64,000 nt of DNA from positions 52,456,176 to 52,520,175 of the forward strand of contig NC_085875.1 in the NCBI RefSeq assembly GCF_034702125.1, given 5' to 3'. This document shows, piece after piece, positions 1-15,217 of the stretch. The notes under the pieces were generated by a model. It was not told the DNA's origin and did not search any database. It saw only the letters and a list, made by a program, of their open reading frames with translations. The first letter of the stretch is position 1. Each line of letters begins with the position of its first letter. Position numbers and translations under genes: made by a program. Source of the DNA: Engraulis encrasicolus. Lineage: Eukaryota; Chordata; Actinopteri; Clupeiformes; Engraulidae.

Positions 1-247
1 AGTCTTGTGTATCTCTTGGCATGGTATAGAGAGAAAACGTAATTTCATTTTCCTTGTATGATTTGTGCATATGAAGAAAATGACAATAAAAGCTGACTGA
101 CTTGACTTTTCTTACTTTTACAGAAATGTGTTCTTGAACATAAAAGGCAACCCCACCACCATCTTGTATGTATGTATCTATGTAAGCTGTCAGACACCTT
201 CATTTCCCTCGGGATTAATAAAAGTACTCTACTCTACTCTACTCTAC
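1..247 (+). repeat. 3' end of a LINE with (CTACT)n tail
   Basis: The segment ends in GGGATTAATAAAAG followed by about four CTACT units (225-247). A related sequence lies on the minus strand at 53757-53930, where the same GGGATCAATAA-type end is followed by the same pentamer. A shared end followed by a short tandem repeat is typical of CR1/L2/Rex1-group LINEs, which prime on microsatellite-like tails. No coding part is visible; the 5' limit lies outside the window or is not recognisable. Confidence 0.55.
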
Positions 248-280
248 TTCTCTCAAACTCTCTGCTGTGGCTGTTTGTCT

Positions 281-655
<375 letters not shown>

Positions 656-755
656 CCACTGCAGTTGAGCTGTGCAGAGCTTAAGCTGCGACCCTTTCCA
701 AACCTTTGACCTTTGCCCTTTTCCAGTGAACATAAACTGATTACATTCCTGATGC

Positions 756-1121
<366 letters not shown>

Positions 1122-1349
1122 GTGGCAGTTGTGATGGCGAGCTGTGAGTGGGAATGGCCAATGACAGCCTAATTAGCGTCTTACCGCTCAGGAGCCCTGA
1201 ACACTGGATGTGGGTGGTTGACGTTTAAGGCCGTAACACACAAACATATTCCAATTCCTGAAAAAATGGGTGGAAAAATTGAAAAAAATGAAGCACTCAG
1301 TGGTTCGTGGAATTTCGCTTTTTTTTTGTTTTGTTTTTTTGGGAAAATG

Positions 1350-2259
1350 TGTCCTGTGGTGTGACATCATTGGTGTGACATTTCTGTAAGATACAATAAA
1401 ATGATTAATATTCTGCACAAACATATCCCCAATGGTCTTTCTGCGATTGTTCCTTTGACCCCCACCCCACACACACACTACTACCCACCCACACCCCCAC
1501 CCCCACCCACACACGCCTATGCATTGTACAGGCAGACAACAGTGATTTCGCTGCATGCTTTCACTGTATTACTTGTAATAATTGTGTGAATGTGACAAAT
1601 AAATCTCCTGGTATCCTTATATCCTTGCATGATGCATGAAAAATAAGTGAAGATTGAGTAACACAATGCCTAAGCATGTCACACCACTGGACATGAAGTC
1701 ACACCACAGGAAATTCACTGAATTGTGGCCATTTTAATCCTTTTGTATTCATGACTGACCTCCGAACTCATGCTAACTAGATAATGATATTGTGTTTAAC
1801 CTTAATTTGTGTTTTCACTCATACATTTTTTTTCCTTCCATAAGAGCAGTCACACCACGGGACACCATAAATGAACCTAAGCATTGTGTTACAGAAACAT
1901 TGCAATATGTAGACATTTTAAGAGGTTAATGGTCACCTTAAACTTACATACCACTCCCAAATAACTGAGGTATAACTGGTTAGGAGCCTGTCTTTAAGAC
2001 CCTTGTAGTTGGCCTTGCAGCTGCCCGTCCACAAACCTGACTTACATGTCACCCCGCAGGACGCAATTTGTGTTGTAGTGAATTTGAATTTGTAGTTAAT
2101 ATTACTGTATTGAGTTTTTTTCACATTCATTTTTTAATATAAGGTTAATATTTATGCAATCATGCCAAATGTTTTATAAATGATTCAAAATGTTGTTGGT
2201 TTATTTTATAGCTGTATACACTCCAGGTTGTATTAATGTTACAGTCACACCACAGGACA
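1350..2259. repeat. Interspersed 16-bp motif GTCACACCACAGGACA
   Basis: Copies lie at 1350-1366 (reverse orientation) and at 1678, 1698, 1849, 2048 and 2244 (forward), with one to three differences each. The related family copy at 7637-14014 keeps the same motif at matching places. Subterminal or interspersed repeats of this kind often bind transposase in DNA transposons; that role is inference here. Confidence 0.75.
1530..1625 (+). repeat. Fossil LINE-like 3' tail carried inside the DNA element
   Basis: The stretch contains GTGACAAATAAATCTCCTGG followed by ATCCTT-type repeats, which resembles a LINE 3' terminus with a polyadenylation-like AATAAA. The same piece occurs in the second family copy (inverted, about 13,725-13,830), so it was captured before the DNA element spread. 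Confidence 0.5.
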
Positions 2260-2420
2260 TTTGACATATTAACCTTTCCATAAATCTGCTCATCTAAGAC
2301 TAATATAAAACATTATGTACCACATCTTCTCTCATTTACATTTGCTTTCAAGAGGAAAAATATCAATTTTGTAGGTTTTTAACTAATGTTGCGTAAAAAC
2401 AGGGCGTCATGTCAACCACC

Positions 2421-3240
<820 letters not shown>

Positions 3241-3351
3241 TAGAGAGGCAGAGTAGAAATGCACATTACTGGAAAGGTCTGCTGTTTGCCTGGACAGGAC
3301 AGAATAGCTTGTATGACATTACAGAACAGTGTGTGTGTGTGTTCGGCGCAG

Positions 3352-5958
<2,607 letters not shown>

Positions 5959-6020
<62 letters not shown>
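5959..6020. repeat. (TC)n then (AC)n, 3' flank of the LINE
   Basis: TC repeat runs 5959-6000 directly from the LINE 3' end, followed by AC repeat 6001-6020. Confidence 0.95.
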
Positions 6021-6119
6021 GGAAACCGGGGAGGCGGAAAGCGACAGAGCTGATAATATGATATAATTAGTCAGACACTTTTGTTTTTTCTCCTTTCTGG
6101 GTCAGAGTCCATCCATTCC

Positions 6120-6324
6120 TCAGAACAAACAGAGGGAGGGTTGGATAGAGGGATGACAGGAAGAGGTGCTGGAGAGAAAGAGGGTGTGATGAAAGAAAGA
6201 AGAATGAGATGGAGAGAGAGAGAGCCAGAGAGAGAGCGAGGGAGAGCAAGGGAGAAAGAAAGGGAGAGAGGGGTAGAGAAAGATTAAGAGATGAGGGGTA
6301 AGGGAGAGATAGAGAGAGAGAGAC

Positions 6325-6370
<46 letters not shown>

Positions 6371-6480
6371 AGAGAGGAATGGATGGATATCCAGGGAGGG
6401 ATAGAAAGAGGTTCAGAGAGTGAGAGATAAAGAGAAGGGATGAAGAGACAGAGGGAGGGAGGGATAGAGAGAGGTGCAGC
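6120..6480. repeat. GA-rich low-complexity region
   Basis: Imperfect GAGAGA/GGGAGA repeats with a purer GA run near 6327-6366. Arginine/glutamate-rich and serine/leucine-rich frames over it are low-complexity artefacts. Confidence 0.9.
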
Positions 6481-6569
6481 GGGTGAGCGGACAAATCAGA
6501 GCAGATTGAGCACCTGTGTCTCAGCGGGAGCTGTAAATGGGCCTGGTCATTTGAACACAGCAGGAGGAG

Positions 6570-7083
<514 letters not shown>

Positions 7084-7084
<1 letters not shown>

Positions 7085-7636
7085 AACATGAATGGTAACA
7101 GGCTTCAGATGTTTTTGAAACCAAAACGTTCTATCTCAACTCACAGTGTCACTTCTCCTCACTGTTACTGTTTTCAGGACGGCCAGAACAGTGCCGGTGC
7201 CCGCACCAGTTACACTCAACCCGTGCTTACCTGGGAACCACCCGCATTCATACCGTGCTCTGAACTTTCCTGCACGTGAGTGTCTATTACCCAGATGAGG
7301 CTGCTGACATCCATGTTGTAGTCACAGTTAGTGGAGGAAAAGTGTTTTTCGGTTCGCATTGTGAACCAACTTTCCAGTTAGCAAATGTTAAGTTCTGTGG
7401 CATGAACATGCCAGCCAGTTTGTGATTAGGCGTGGGAATGGGCACGGCATGGTTCTCAGTCGACCTGAATGCACCATCAATGTCACCTCCAGTGTTCTAA
7501 ACCTGCCAATCAGCCAAACTTTCGTGAGAAAGAAACGTACTAACCACTTTCATTCTGTTAATGACAGAGTGTGGGGCTAGAAAGATTCATATATCTACTA
7601 GCCGTTTTGTGAGATCTGACCTTGTGAGTATGGTAA
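7084..7636. other. Unassigned sequence with an exon-like stretch
   Basis: I recognise no gene or repeat. A stretch at about 7178-7275 is bounded by a pyrimidine-rich TTTTCAG and a GTGAGTG and is open in one frame, but it has no partner exons or familiar protein similarity and is not called. Confidence 0.4.
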
Positions 7637-8210
7637 ATGGGTGGTTGACGTTTAAGGGCGTAACACAATTAAAAAAAAGGTTTATATTGCAAATGTCCTG
7701 TGGTGTGACTGTAACATTAATACAACCTGGAATATATACATCTATAAAATAAACCAACAACATTTTGAATCATTTATGAAGCATTTGGCATGATTACATA
7801 AATAATAATCTTATATTAAAAATATGAATGTGAAAAAAACTCAATACAGTAATATTAATTACAAGTTCAATTTCAAATTGTGTCCTGCGGGGTGACATGC
7901 AAGTCAGGTTTGTGGACGGGCAGCTGCAAGGCCAACTACAAGGGTCTTAAAGACAGGCTCCTAACTAGTTATACCTCAGTTATTGGAGAGTGGTGTGGAA
8001 GTTTAAGTTGACTATTAACCTCTTAATATGTCTACATATTGCAATGTTTCTGTCACACAATGCTTAGGTTCATTTATGGTGTCCCGTGGTGTGACTGCTC
8101 TTATGGAAGGAAAAAAAGTTTTTTTTATGTGTGAAAACACCTATTATAGTAGGGTTGGAAAGGGGGGTCCACGCGCACCTCCCGGCTTTTTTACGCCACC
8201 TGATTGATTT

Positions 8211-9240
8211 GAAGTAAACTACATACAGAGACAAACTAACACATTTTCCCATACAATATTGACCTGAGGAATGAATTTAAGTTGTTGTTTTTGACTTTTG
8301 ACAACATTTAAACAGCAATAAAAAGACTCAAAATATGTAGACACTCAACTATCTTTTCATTCTTTTGAGTTTTGTTATCTTTTTTTCACCACCTGCTCTT
8401 CCTTTATCAATTGCAGTGTAAATGTGACTATTATATCGCATATAAAGCTGAAATTGTGACCCCCAGTCTCCATTTTTGACCCTTTAATGCGCCTGACTGA
8501 AACCCGACAGACTGAAACAATGATACAGAATGGGTCATACTGTAACTTTTGAAGTAAACTACATACAGAGACAAATTAACACATTTACCCACACAATATT
8601 AACCTGAGGAATGATATTAAGTTGTTGTCTTTGACATTTCACAACATTTGAACGGCATTTTTGGTCATAATCGGCAATAAAATTGCCTAAAATATGTAGA
8701 CTCAAGTATCTTTTCATTCTTTTGAGTTTTATTGTCTTTTTGTCCACCACCTCCTATTCCTTTATCATTTGCAGTGTAAATGTGACTATTATATCGTGTT
8801 TTAGGCTGAAATAATGACCCACAGTCTCCATTTTTAACCCTTTAATGAACCTAACTGGAACCCAGCAGATTGAAACAATGATACAGAATGAGTCATAACT
8901 TTGGATGTAAACATCATACAGAGAGATTAACACATTTCCCCATACAATGTTGACCTAATGAATATTAAGTTCTTGTCTTTGACATTTGACAACATTTGAA
9001 CTGCATTTTTGGTTATCATTGGCAATGAAATGGCCTAAAATATGTAGACATTCAAGTAGGCCTATCTTATCCTATTAATTCTTTCGGGTTATATTTCTTT
9101 TTCAACACCTGCTCTTCATTCATAATTTACATTAAAATGTGTATTAAGAGTATTAAGCTGGAATAATGACCCACAGGGTTCATTTGTAACCCTTCAATTC
9201 CATGGAATGGAACCAACAGATTGCAACAATGATACAATTC
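8211..9240 (+). repeat. Left-arm ~340-bp tandem repeats
   Basis: Units begin with TAAACTACATACAGAGACAA-type sequence at about 8211, 8551 and 8901, and a further unit resumes at about 9581 after a SINE insertion. Each contains a CATACAATATTGACCTGAGG-like segment and ends near GATACAGAATGGGTCA. The right arm carries the same units inverted. Confidence 0.85.
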
Positions 9241-9245
9241 ATTGG

Positions 9246-9565
9246 GCAGTCATGGGTAAATTGGGCAGTCAGGTTTGGGCGGTTAGGGCGGTTAGGGCGT
9301 CAGACTTATATCCCAAAGGTTGCCGGTTCGACTCCCGACCCGCCAGGTTGGTGGGGTGGGGGGGTAATCAACCAGTGCTCTCCCTGAGCATGGTACCATC
9401 CCGCCGCACTGCTCCCCAGGGGCGCCACTGAGGGCTGCCCCTTTGCACGGGTGAGGCATTAATGCAATTTCGTAGTGTGCAGTGTTCACTTGTGTGCTGT
9501 GGAGTGCTGTGTCACAACGACAATGGGAGTCGGAGTTTCCCAATGGGCTTTCACTTTCTTTCTTT
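9246..9565 (+). mobile_element. tRNA-derived SINE
   Basis: The head has A-box-like TGGGTAAATTGGGC and a strong B box GGTTGCCGGTTCGACTCCC (9317-9335), which recruit RNA polymerase III in tRNA-derived SINEs. The body is GC-rich and the tail is CTTTCTTTCTTTC. It interrupts a 340-bp unit of the foldback arm, with candidate target duplications TTCATTGGG and TTCAATGGG. The family name is not known to me. Confidence 0.78.
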
Positions 9566-9665
9566 CAATGGGGGTTAACTTTTGGCGTAAACCACAGTAC
9601 AGAGAAAAAGGTAACCCATTTTCCCATACAATACTGACCCAAGGAATGCAATGAACAATTTTTTT

Positions 9666-9915
9666 AGCCTGATAAACCAGACTTAATGTGGATGTCTAAT
9701 TTAGTCTGGCCTCGATGCATAATACATCCGAAGATTGTTGATGAGAACAACCTTCCCTCAAAACCCTGCCCGCTTTGACTCAAAACACATCTTTGCGTTG
9801 TAATTGGTTTGCCAGATTCATGGCATTCTGGCTTCATTGAATCATTATGCGAGGCCAGACCCACCCGTAGACAAAACATTTTGCCGTCCAGCGGGTGACG
9901 CTGGTTCACCAGGCT
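9666..9915. mobile_element. 250-bp MITE with AGCCTG/CAGGCT ends
   Basis: Terminal inverted repeats AGCCTGATAAACCAG and CTGGTTCACCAGGCT bound 250 bp with no coding capacity. The flanks are ACAATTTTTTTT and ACAATTTTTT, a probable 9-10 bp duplication blurred by a T run, which would suit a Mutator-like or hAT origin. It sits in the left foldback arm. Confidence 0.7.
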
Positions 9916-9929
9916 ACAATTTTTTGCCT

Positions 9930-10603
9930 TTTATCAACTTTTAAATGCGTTTCTGGACAAAGACATTTTAAAAAAAGCCCTAAAATCTATAGAAATTAAA
10001 CTGTCATTCTATTTTGGAGGATCACAGCAGCAAGCAACCCATCCTCACTAGTGTTTTGTAGGTGCATGACTACCTGAATAATGCACTATCCTGATCCAAG
10101 TGACCAGATTTGTAAAGTTTGTCAGCCATGAGTGTGTTGTACACTGGCATGTTTCTCTGTCCTGTACACGTGGCATAACAAGCCAAACAGTCTATGTCTG
10201 CAGAAAAAGGTGAAAGACACATCTTCATGTTCAGCTACAAATTACATGTGGAGGTTTTTCAATAAGAAAAAGGAAAGAATATATGCACACCACAGATGCT
10301 CCCTTGTAGTGAGACACCTGACGAAGACCTTACAGGTCGAGACATTGTGTCTGCTTTTCACACGTTAAATCACGACAAGGGAGCTTCTGTGGCGTGCGGA
10401 TAGTCTTTCCTTTTTTCTTGTGTGTTCTTTCATGTCCTGCTCCCACGGCAATTGCTTTTTGGGATATGCCTTTACCTCACATTTTTTGAAGGTTTTGCTA
10501 ATAAGTATTAAAGAAGTCTCCTTTGTTTCTTGAACTTCTGAATGATGATGGTGCTAGTTGGTTATTAAATGGAGACATATTTTTGAAAATGAGATACTAT
10601 TTA
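9930..10603. other. Inner part of the foldback element, left side
   Basis: To about 10030 the sequence pairs with the right arm (12370-12420). Beyond that I see only a hammerhead-like motif at 10312-10352 and no coding region. Confidence 0.5.
10312..10352 (+). ncRNA. Hammerhead-like CTGACGA-hairpin-GAGAC motif
   Basis: AGACAC, CTGACGA, an A, the perfect hairpin GACCT-TAC-AGGTC, GAGAC, ATT and GTGTCT follow in order, and AGACAC pairs with GTGTCT. This resembles the hammerhead layout stem I - CUGANGA - stem II - GAAAC - stem I. Two features weaken it: GAGAC replaces GAAAC, and an extra A precedes stem II. Activity is doubtful. A better copy lies at 38645-38684. Confidence 0.3.
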
Positions 10604-10647
10604 TATCCCCGAAACGCGGAGCGTCGGGGATGTAATGGTTTTGCGTG

Positions 10648-10699
10648 CACCGCCGCCGCCGCGTCCGCCGCGTCCGCCGCGTCCGCCGCGTCCGCCGCG
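10648..10699. repeat. CpG-rich 9-bp tandem repeat
   Basis: About five units of CCGCCGCGT make a small CpG cluster inside the DNA element; it is not a gene promoter as far as I can see. Confidence 0.9.
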
Positions 10700-10740
10700 T
10701 AAGGTCTTTCGTGTTAACGCGATAACTTTTGAACGGATGT

Positions 10741-11720
10741 TTGGATTTGTCCCAGATTTGGTGTGTGAATGCTCTAGGGCAGGTTCATGAACTGATTCGA
10801 GTTTGGAGGTCAACAATTTCAAAATGGCCGAATTCAAGATGGCCGAATTTTTGTTTGGCCCATAACTTCTGACCGGGTGGATGGATTTGTCCCAGATTTG
10901 GTGTGTGAATGTTCTAGGGTAGGTTCATGAACTGATTCGAGTTTGGAGGTCAACAATTTCAAGATGGCCGAATTCAAGATGGCCGAATTTTTGTTTGGCC
11001 CATTACTTCTGACCGGGTGGATGGATTTGTCCCAGATTTGGTGTGTGAATGCTCTAGGGTGGGTTCATGAACTGATTACAGTTTGGAGGTTAACACTTTC
11101 AAGATGGCCAAATTCAAGATGGCCGAATTTTTGTTTGGTCCATAACTTCTGACCGGGTGGATGGATTTGTCCCAGATTTGGTGTGTGAATGTTCTAGGGT
11201 AGGTTCATGAACTGATTCGAGTTTGGAGGTCAACAATTTCAAGATGGCCGAATTCAAGATGGCCGAATTTTTGTTTGGCCCATTACTTCTGACCGGGTGG
11301 ATGGATTTGTCCCAGATTTGGTGTGTGAATGCTCTAGGGTGGGTTCATGAACTGATTACAGTTTGGAGGTTAACACTTTCAAGATGGCCGAATTCAAGAT
11401 GGCTGAATTTTTGTTTGGTCCATAACTTCTGACCGGGTGGATGGATTTGTCCCAGATTTGGTGTGTGAATGTTCTAGGGTAGGTTCATGAACTGATTCGA
11501 GTTTGGAGGTCAACAATTTCAAGATGGCAGAATTCAAGATGGCCGAATTTTTGTTTGGCCCATTACTTCTGACCGGGTGGATGGATTTGTCCCAGATTTG
11601 GTGTGTGAATGCTGCAGGGTAGGTTCATGAACTGATTCGAGTTTGGAGGTCAACACTTTCAAAATGGTGGAATTTTTATTTGGCCCATAACTTCTGACTG
11701 GGTGTATTGATTTGCCCGGT
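10741..11720 (+). repeat. Seven 140-bp tandem repeats with 280-bp higher order
   Basis: The phrase GGATTTGTCCCAGATTTGGT begins units at 10743, 10883, 11023, 11163, 11303, 11443 and 11583, exactly 140 bp apart. Within units AAGATGGCCGAATT is itself repeated. Alternating units share variants (GTTCTAGGGTAGG versus GCTCTAGGGTGGG), so the effective period is 280 bp over the middle of the array. The open frames in it do not persist because 140 is not a multiple of three. Confidence 0.92.
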
Positions 11721-11729
11721 AACTCCTTA

Positions 11730-12111
11730 ATTTAATGGTTCACCATTTATAGTGAATCTACCATATCAGGTAGGCCTACAGTGTAATAACCAGTGTAACA
11801 ATATTTAATACCATGTAGTGGTAATACCAGTGTACACTAATACTAGTGTAATACCAGTGTAAAAATAGGCAATACCAGGTACAGTGTAATAACCAGTGTA
11901 ACAATATGTAATACCATGTAATACTAGTGTAATACCAGTGTACAAATATGCAATACCATGTAATACCACTTACACACAAATAGCCTACATGATATAAGTA
12001 CAAAATTGGTACATGGTGTCACACTGGTATGACGTGGTATTAAATATTGTTACACTGGTTATTACACTGTACCTAATGTGGTATATCCACTGTAATAGTG
12101 AACCATTAAAA
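11730..12111. mobile_element. Inverted-repeat MITE with TTTAATGGTTCAC ends
   Basis: About 80 bp at the left end (TTTAATGGTTCACC...GTGTAATAACCAGTG) recur inverted at about 12030-12111. The middle is a degenerate array of GTAATACCAGTGTA units, so a long hairpin can form. Confidence 0.7.
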
Positions 12112-12307
12112 CAGTGTTACCATTTGCCCCATTTTTTCCTTCATTTTCACTATAGTCATTTGGTTTTAAGCCTATGCACGTCATTGATCTATGTATAGAT
12201 ATTAAATATATTTATTTTATATTTTGTATTTATCATAAACGTTCATGAAAAGGTGGACGGGAGTGGTAGGAATGATTGGGGACTGGAAGCGTCGCGTTTC
12301 GGGGATA

Positions 12308-13500
12308 TACCTTAAGCAGTCGAAGGCGACTGCACAGGCAGTCTAGTTTTCTACACATTTTGGGTATGTTAATGCTATTTTTGTCCAGGAACACGGTTTA
12401 AAGGTTGATGACAGTCCTTCACAAGTGCTTCATTGCATTTCTAGGTTCAGTATTGTATGGAAAATGGGTTAGCTTTTCTCCTCTTTGTGGCTTAATTCAA
12501 AGGTCAACCCACACTATGTCTTTTTATAAAGTATTATAAGTTTAAATGTTGTCAAATGTCAAATCTTAATTTCATTCTTCAGGTCAGTATTGTATAGCAA
12601 AATGTGTTCATTTGTCTCTGTATATAGTTTAATTCAAAAGTCATGACCCATTTTGTATCATTGTTTCGATCTGTTCCGGTCAGGCGCATTAAATGGTTAA
12701 AATGGAGACTGTGGGTCCTTATTTCAGCCTGAACCCGATATAATAGTCAAATGTACACTGCAAATGATAAAGGAGGAGCCGGTGGTGGACAAAAGACAAT
12801 AACATTCAAAAGAATGAAAAGATACTTGAGTGTCTACATATTTTAGGCCATTTTATTGCCGATTATGACCAAAAATGCTGTTCAAATGTTGTGAAATGTC
12901 AAAGACAACAACTTAATATCATTCATCAGGTTAATATTGTGTGCGTAAATGTGTTAATTTGTCTCTGTATGTAGTTTACTTCAAAAGTTATGACCCATTC
13001 TTTATCATTGTTTCAGTCTGTTGGGTTTCAGTCAGGCGCATTAAAGGGTCAAAAATGGAGACTGGGGGTCATAATTTCAGCTTGATACGCGATATAATAG
13101 TCACATTTACAATGCAAATGATAAAGGAAGAGCAGGTGGTGAATAAAAGACAACAAAACTCAAAATAACGAAAAGATAGTTGAGTGTCTACATATTTTTG
13201 GTCATTTTATTACTGTTTATGAGAAAATATGCTGTTTAAATGTTGTCAAAAGTCAAAAACAACAACTTAAATCCATTCCTCAGGTAACAATATTGTATGG
13301 GAAAATGTGTAAGTTTGTCTCTGTATGTAGTTTACTTCAAAAGTTATGACCTTTTCTCTGTCATTGTTTCAATTTGCTGGGTTCCTGTCAGGTGCATTAA
13401 ATGGTTAAAAATGAAGGCCATGGGACATTATTTCAGCTTGGCACCTGGCAGATTCTGGAAGTATACACTCTAAAGATACAAAAAAATCAGGTGGCGTAAA
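12308..13500 (-). repeat. Right arm of the foldback element, inverted ~340-bp repeats
   Basis: The reverse complement of the left-arm units is recognised by GTCTCTGTATGTAGTTTACTT at about 12955 and 13317, with diverged copies near 12470 and 12615. The spacing of 340-355 bp matches the left arm. Confidence 0.85.
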
Positions 13501-14059
13501 AAAAGCCGGGGGGTGCACGTGGACCCCCCTTTCCAACCCTACTATTAAGGTTAAACACAATATCATTATCTAGTTACGATGAGCTCTGAGGTCAGGCACG
13601 AATACAAAAGGATTAAAATGGCCACAATGCAGAGAATATCCCGTGGTGTGACTTCATGTCCTGTGGTGTGACATGCTTTGGCATTGTGTTACTCAATCAT
13701 TACTTATTTTCCATGCATCATGCAAGGATATAAGGATACCAGGAGATTTATTTGTCACATTCACACAATTATTACAAGTAATACAGTGAAACCATGCAGT
13801 GACATCACAGTTGTCTGCCTGTACAGTACAATGCATAGGCGTGTGTGGGTGGGGGTGGGAGTGCGGGTGGGTAGTAGTGTGTGTGTGGGATGGGGGTTAA
13901 AGGAACAATAGCAGAAAGAGTATTGGGGGTATGTTTGTGCAGAATATTAATCATTTTATTGTATTTTACAGAAATGTCACACCAATGATGTCACACCGCA
14001 GGAAACATTTTCCCAAATATGGCAAATATTAGTATCAACTCGTTGAAACTGAGCTGTCT

Positions 14060-14620
14060 GTTACCACATTTTATCTGTTCATGAATATGCACTAATAAAC
14101 TAATATTTACTAGTATGACCAAACAGTAATATACAGCAATATACAGTAATTGTTGTAGCTAAAAATGTCTATTTCTAGACATTCAAAATGGCGGACCATG
14201 GAAAAGATCCCCCTTTTCATGTATGAAAAGTGCAATTTTCCCAGTCATAATGACTACATGGAATTTGATGGTGGTGGTAAGTATTCAAGAAAAAGGTAAC
14301 ATTTCGTGAGCTGAGAATTATAAGGTTCTATCTCCATTTTTGGTAAAATTGAGTTTTTTTACATAATCTGACCCATTACATGCTTATTAATGCCTGTGTG
14401 GTGTTATTTTTGTGAAAAAAGTATTATTTTACATTGTTATTAATGAAATAAAACGTTCTATCTCACAAAACAGCTGGGATGTAAAAACTTTGATGCTCAA
14501 TATCTCAGAACTACCCTAAACGGAGATAGAACCTTATAATTCTAAGCTCACGATTTGTGAATGGGCAGCATGAATTCTGGAAATGAACTAGTAAAAATAT
14601 TACACAGTGCACCTTCAAGA
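14060..14620 (+). repeat. Dispersed repeat family ending CACAGTGCACCTT, copy A
   Basis: Shared blocks include TTTACTAGTATGACCAAA, CATGTATGAAAAGTGCAAT and GTAACATTTGTGAATGGGCA. Related copies are at 22640-22975, 52950-53320 and, inverted, 53565-53755. This copy is interrupted by the MITE at 14305-14552. No coding capacity; the class is unknown to me. Confidence 0.75.
14305..14552. mobile_element. 248-bp MITE with CGTGAGCTGAGAATTATAAG ends
   Basis: About 31 bp at each end are inverted with few mismatches. ATTT flanks both sides (14301-14304, 14553-14556). Removing the element and one ATTT restores GTAACATTTGTGAATGGGCA, exactly the sequence in the copies at 22918 and 53258. Confidence 0.85.
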
Positions 14621-14624
14621 ATGC

Positions 14625-14935
14625 TCCACAATTCGATTAATTACGATTCTGTTGAAATCAATGGTTCATTTTTATACCTACATGCTTTGCTTATGTGTGA
14701 AATATTAAAATAAATAAACAAAAGCTGAAATATCTGCATTCATTTCATTTGAGGGACATCTTTATTATGGTCAGTATTACTATTGCTGCATGAGCAAAAT
14801 AAAATGAATGCAATAATTTAAAAAAAAAATCAATAACGATTAATCAATTCTCTTGTGGAGGAACCCATTAATTGAATTGTGGGCTGTAAGATCGTTGCAT
14901 CGATTTAAAATAATTATTGTTTACACCTCTACTCC
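14625..14935. repeat. Probable hAT-derived fragment
   Basis: AT-rich sequence contains GATCGTTGCATCGATTTAAA and ends GTTTACACCTCTAC, a pattern that resembles fish hAT termini. The opposite end is poorly preserved and no target duplication is clear. Confidence 0.35.
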
Positions 14936-15217
14936 TCACTGTCACCTCACCTGACTGTGCATCACCTCACGTCACTGTCACAAGTCACCACACCGTGTGT
15001 CACATCACCTCACGCTGCATGTGTTTTTCCACTGCCTCATGTTTAAAGCAAACAATCTCTCTGCTGCTACTGCCTCTGCTGTAAAATAAAAGGGATAACG
15101 CTGGCCACAAAAGTATAGCTTGGGCCTCCTTTGGAAAGGGAAGGAAAAAAATATTGTCCTGAATATTTAGAGGAATTTTCCCCTTCTATGTTTTTTCTCT
15201 TCTGTCTTCTCTGCAGC

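Larger units (their letters stand above)
10604..12307. mobile_element. 1.7-kb non-autonomous DNA element with TATCCCCGAAACGCG ends
   Basis: The ends TATCCCCGAAACGCG and CGCGTTTCGGGGATA are inverted and flanked by TA on both sides, as for Tc1/mariner-type insertion. The interior holds a 9-bp CCGCCGCGT minisatellite (10648-10699), seven 140-bp repeats (10741-11720) and a smaller inverted-repeat element (11730-12111). No transposase is present. Confidence 0.75.
8147..13544. mobile_element. 5.4-kb foldback-like element with TAGTAGGGTTGG termini
   Basis: The ends are inverted: TAGTAGGGTTGGAAAGGGGG on the left, and its complement ending CCAACCCTACTA on the right. They extend as a near-perfect inverted repeat for about 60 bp, then as longer, more diverged arms made of ~340-bp direct repeats (left about 8211-10030, right about 12370-13490). 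TTA flanks both sides (8144-8146, 13545-13547). Copy 1 of the host element shows the uninterrupted site near 1795-1805, where one TTA is present. A 3-bp TTA duplication fits PIF/Harbinger, but no transposase is visible, so the superfamily is inference. The interior carries later insertions. Confidence 0.78.
7637..14014 (-). mobile_element. GGGTGGTTGAC DNA transposon, copy 2, inverted and split
   Basis: Starting with GGGTGGTTGACG at about 7639, 7637-8146 matches copy 1 (1212-2421) in reverse from its right end, and 13545-14014 continues the same match towards copy 1's left end. The far terminus is missing: similarity stops near 14014, where another repeat begins. Between the halves lies a 5.4-kb insertion (8147-13544) with its TTA duplication. 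The 16-bp motif is retained at about 7694, 7881, 8080, 13637, 13657 and 13989. Confidence 0.82.

Noticed and set aside
7178..7275. Exon-like segment with a 3' splice-like TTTTCAG and a GTGAGTG donor, open in one frame
   Set aside because: Isolated, no neighbouring exon, no recognisable protein, and splice-like signals of this quality arise often by chance.
10943..11432. Repeated frame beginning MEVNNFKMAEF in the 140-bp array
   Set aside because: The unit is not a multiple of three, so the frame breaks each period; repetition reflects DNA copies rather than coding selection.
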